A stretch of 6,838 bases of DNA, from contig DUIS01000019.1 in assembly GCA_013330215.1 (NCBI GenBank), positions 1 to 6,838 on the forward strand, written 5' to 3'. Numbering within the stretch: position 1 is the stretch's first letter; each line of letters opens with the position of its first letter. A program made the position numbers and the translations under genes. Shown in pieces: positions 6,659 to 6,838 of this stretch. Under the pieces are notes generated by a model. It was not told where the DNA came from. It ran no database searches and was given only the letters and a program-made list of their open reading frames with translations. This DNA comes from Microcaldota archaeon (GTDB lineage Archaea > Micrarchaeota > Micrarchaeia > Micrarchaeales > Micrarchaeaceae).

Positions 6659-6663
6659 ATCAC
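6659..6663 (-). promoter_or_regulatory. Ribosome-binding core GTGAT of the acetyltransferase
   Basis: The - strand reads GTGAT, four bases (ATAA), then ATG. It pairs with ATCAC of the archaeal 16S tail and supports the full-length start, including the N-terminal extension. Confidence 0.55.
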
Positions 6664-6684
6664 TAATATCTATGCGTGGGTTAG

Positions 6685-6837
6685 CTACGCTATACTATCA
6701 GCAGCGTCGGCCACGTCTTTTCTTTCGATAGCTTGCGCCACCGCTCTACTCCTTGAAAGTCTAAAGCCCACTTTTCTACCTAGCGGCCTTAAATGTATAC
6801 ATACGTCTTCAGCATCTGTCTTATATGTTACCAATCG
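6685..6837 (-). CDS. C-terminal end of an unidentified protein, cut by the window edge
   Basis: On the - strand one frame is open from the right edge to TAG at 6687-6685, giving 50 residues. It begins RLVTYKTDAEDVCIHLRPLG and ends with a charged, alanine-rich, probably helical stretch (AIERKDVADAADSIA). The other two - strand frames hit stops within the first few codons from the edge. The stop lies 30 bases before the acetyltransferase start, with that gene's ribosome-binding site in between, as expected for an operon. I do not recognise the family. A 50-codon open stretch can also arise by chance, so this is a moderate call. Confidence 0.5.
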   Translation of the reverse strand, partial: RLVTYKTDAEDVCIHLRPLGRKVGFRLSRSRAVAQAIERKDVADAADSIA

Positions 6838-6838
6838 C

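Noticed and set aside
6715..6790. Possible tRNA on the - strand (GGCCGCTAGGTAGA... resembles a D-arm)
   Set aside because: No TTCGAAT-like T-arm, no closing acceptor stem and no sound anticodon stem. The stretch is better explained as the end of a coding frame.
1..6838. CRISPR arrays, transposase genes, terminal inverted repeats or direct repeats marking a mobile element
   Set aside because: No regularly spaced repeats, transposase or integrase motifs, or matching flanks around the radical SAM gene were seen by eye.

Overview
The window looks archaeal. The site-2 protease, the SbcD-related phosphoesterase and the Lhr-type helicase are all of archaeal type. TATA/BRE-like promoters sit about 25 bases ahead of plausible transcription starts. 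Every gene start visible here is preceded by a short ribosome-binding core, (G/T)TGAT, exactly 4 bases before ATG. Isoleucine is written mostly as ATA in the protease and helicase genes. This would fit a small-genome archaeon such as a DPANN (Micrarchaeota-like) lineage, but that placement is an inference and no rRNA or marker gene here settles it.

Layout from left to right. A membrane site-2 protease (+ strand, 5' end outside the window) runs tail-to-tail into a metallophosphoesterase (- strand), and the two stop regions overlap by 10 bases. A short divergent promoter region (about 1756-1918) separates the phosphoesterase from a radical SAM protein with a C-terminal cysteine region (+ strand). 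That gene converges, with a 19-base gap, on a large Lhr superfamily-2 helicase (- strand). Upstream of the helicase is a leader with a TATA-like box and a perfect 7-bp inverted repeat. Further right on the - strand are a GNAT acetyltransferase and, 30 bases upstream of it, the C-terminal end of another protein cut by the window edge.

The clearest functional pairing is the Lhr helicase with the metallophosphoesterase. These families are known genomic partners in predicted DNA-repair modules. Here they lie on the same strand but are split by the radical SAM gene, which is on the other strand and visibly more AT-rich, so it may have been inserted between them. No mobile element, CRISPR array, rRNA or tRNA was found. 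Nothing here amounts to a demonstrable new system. The points most worth a second look are the intervening orphan radical SAM gene, the hairpin/operator at the helicase start, the glycine in helicase motif III, and the uniform start-site motif.
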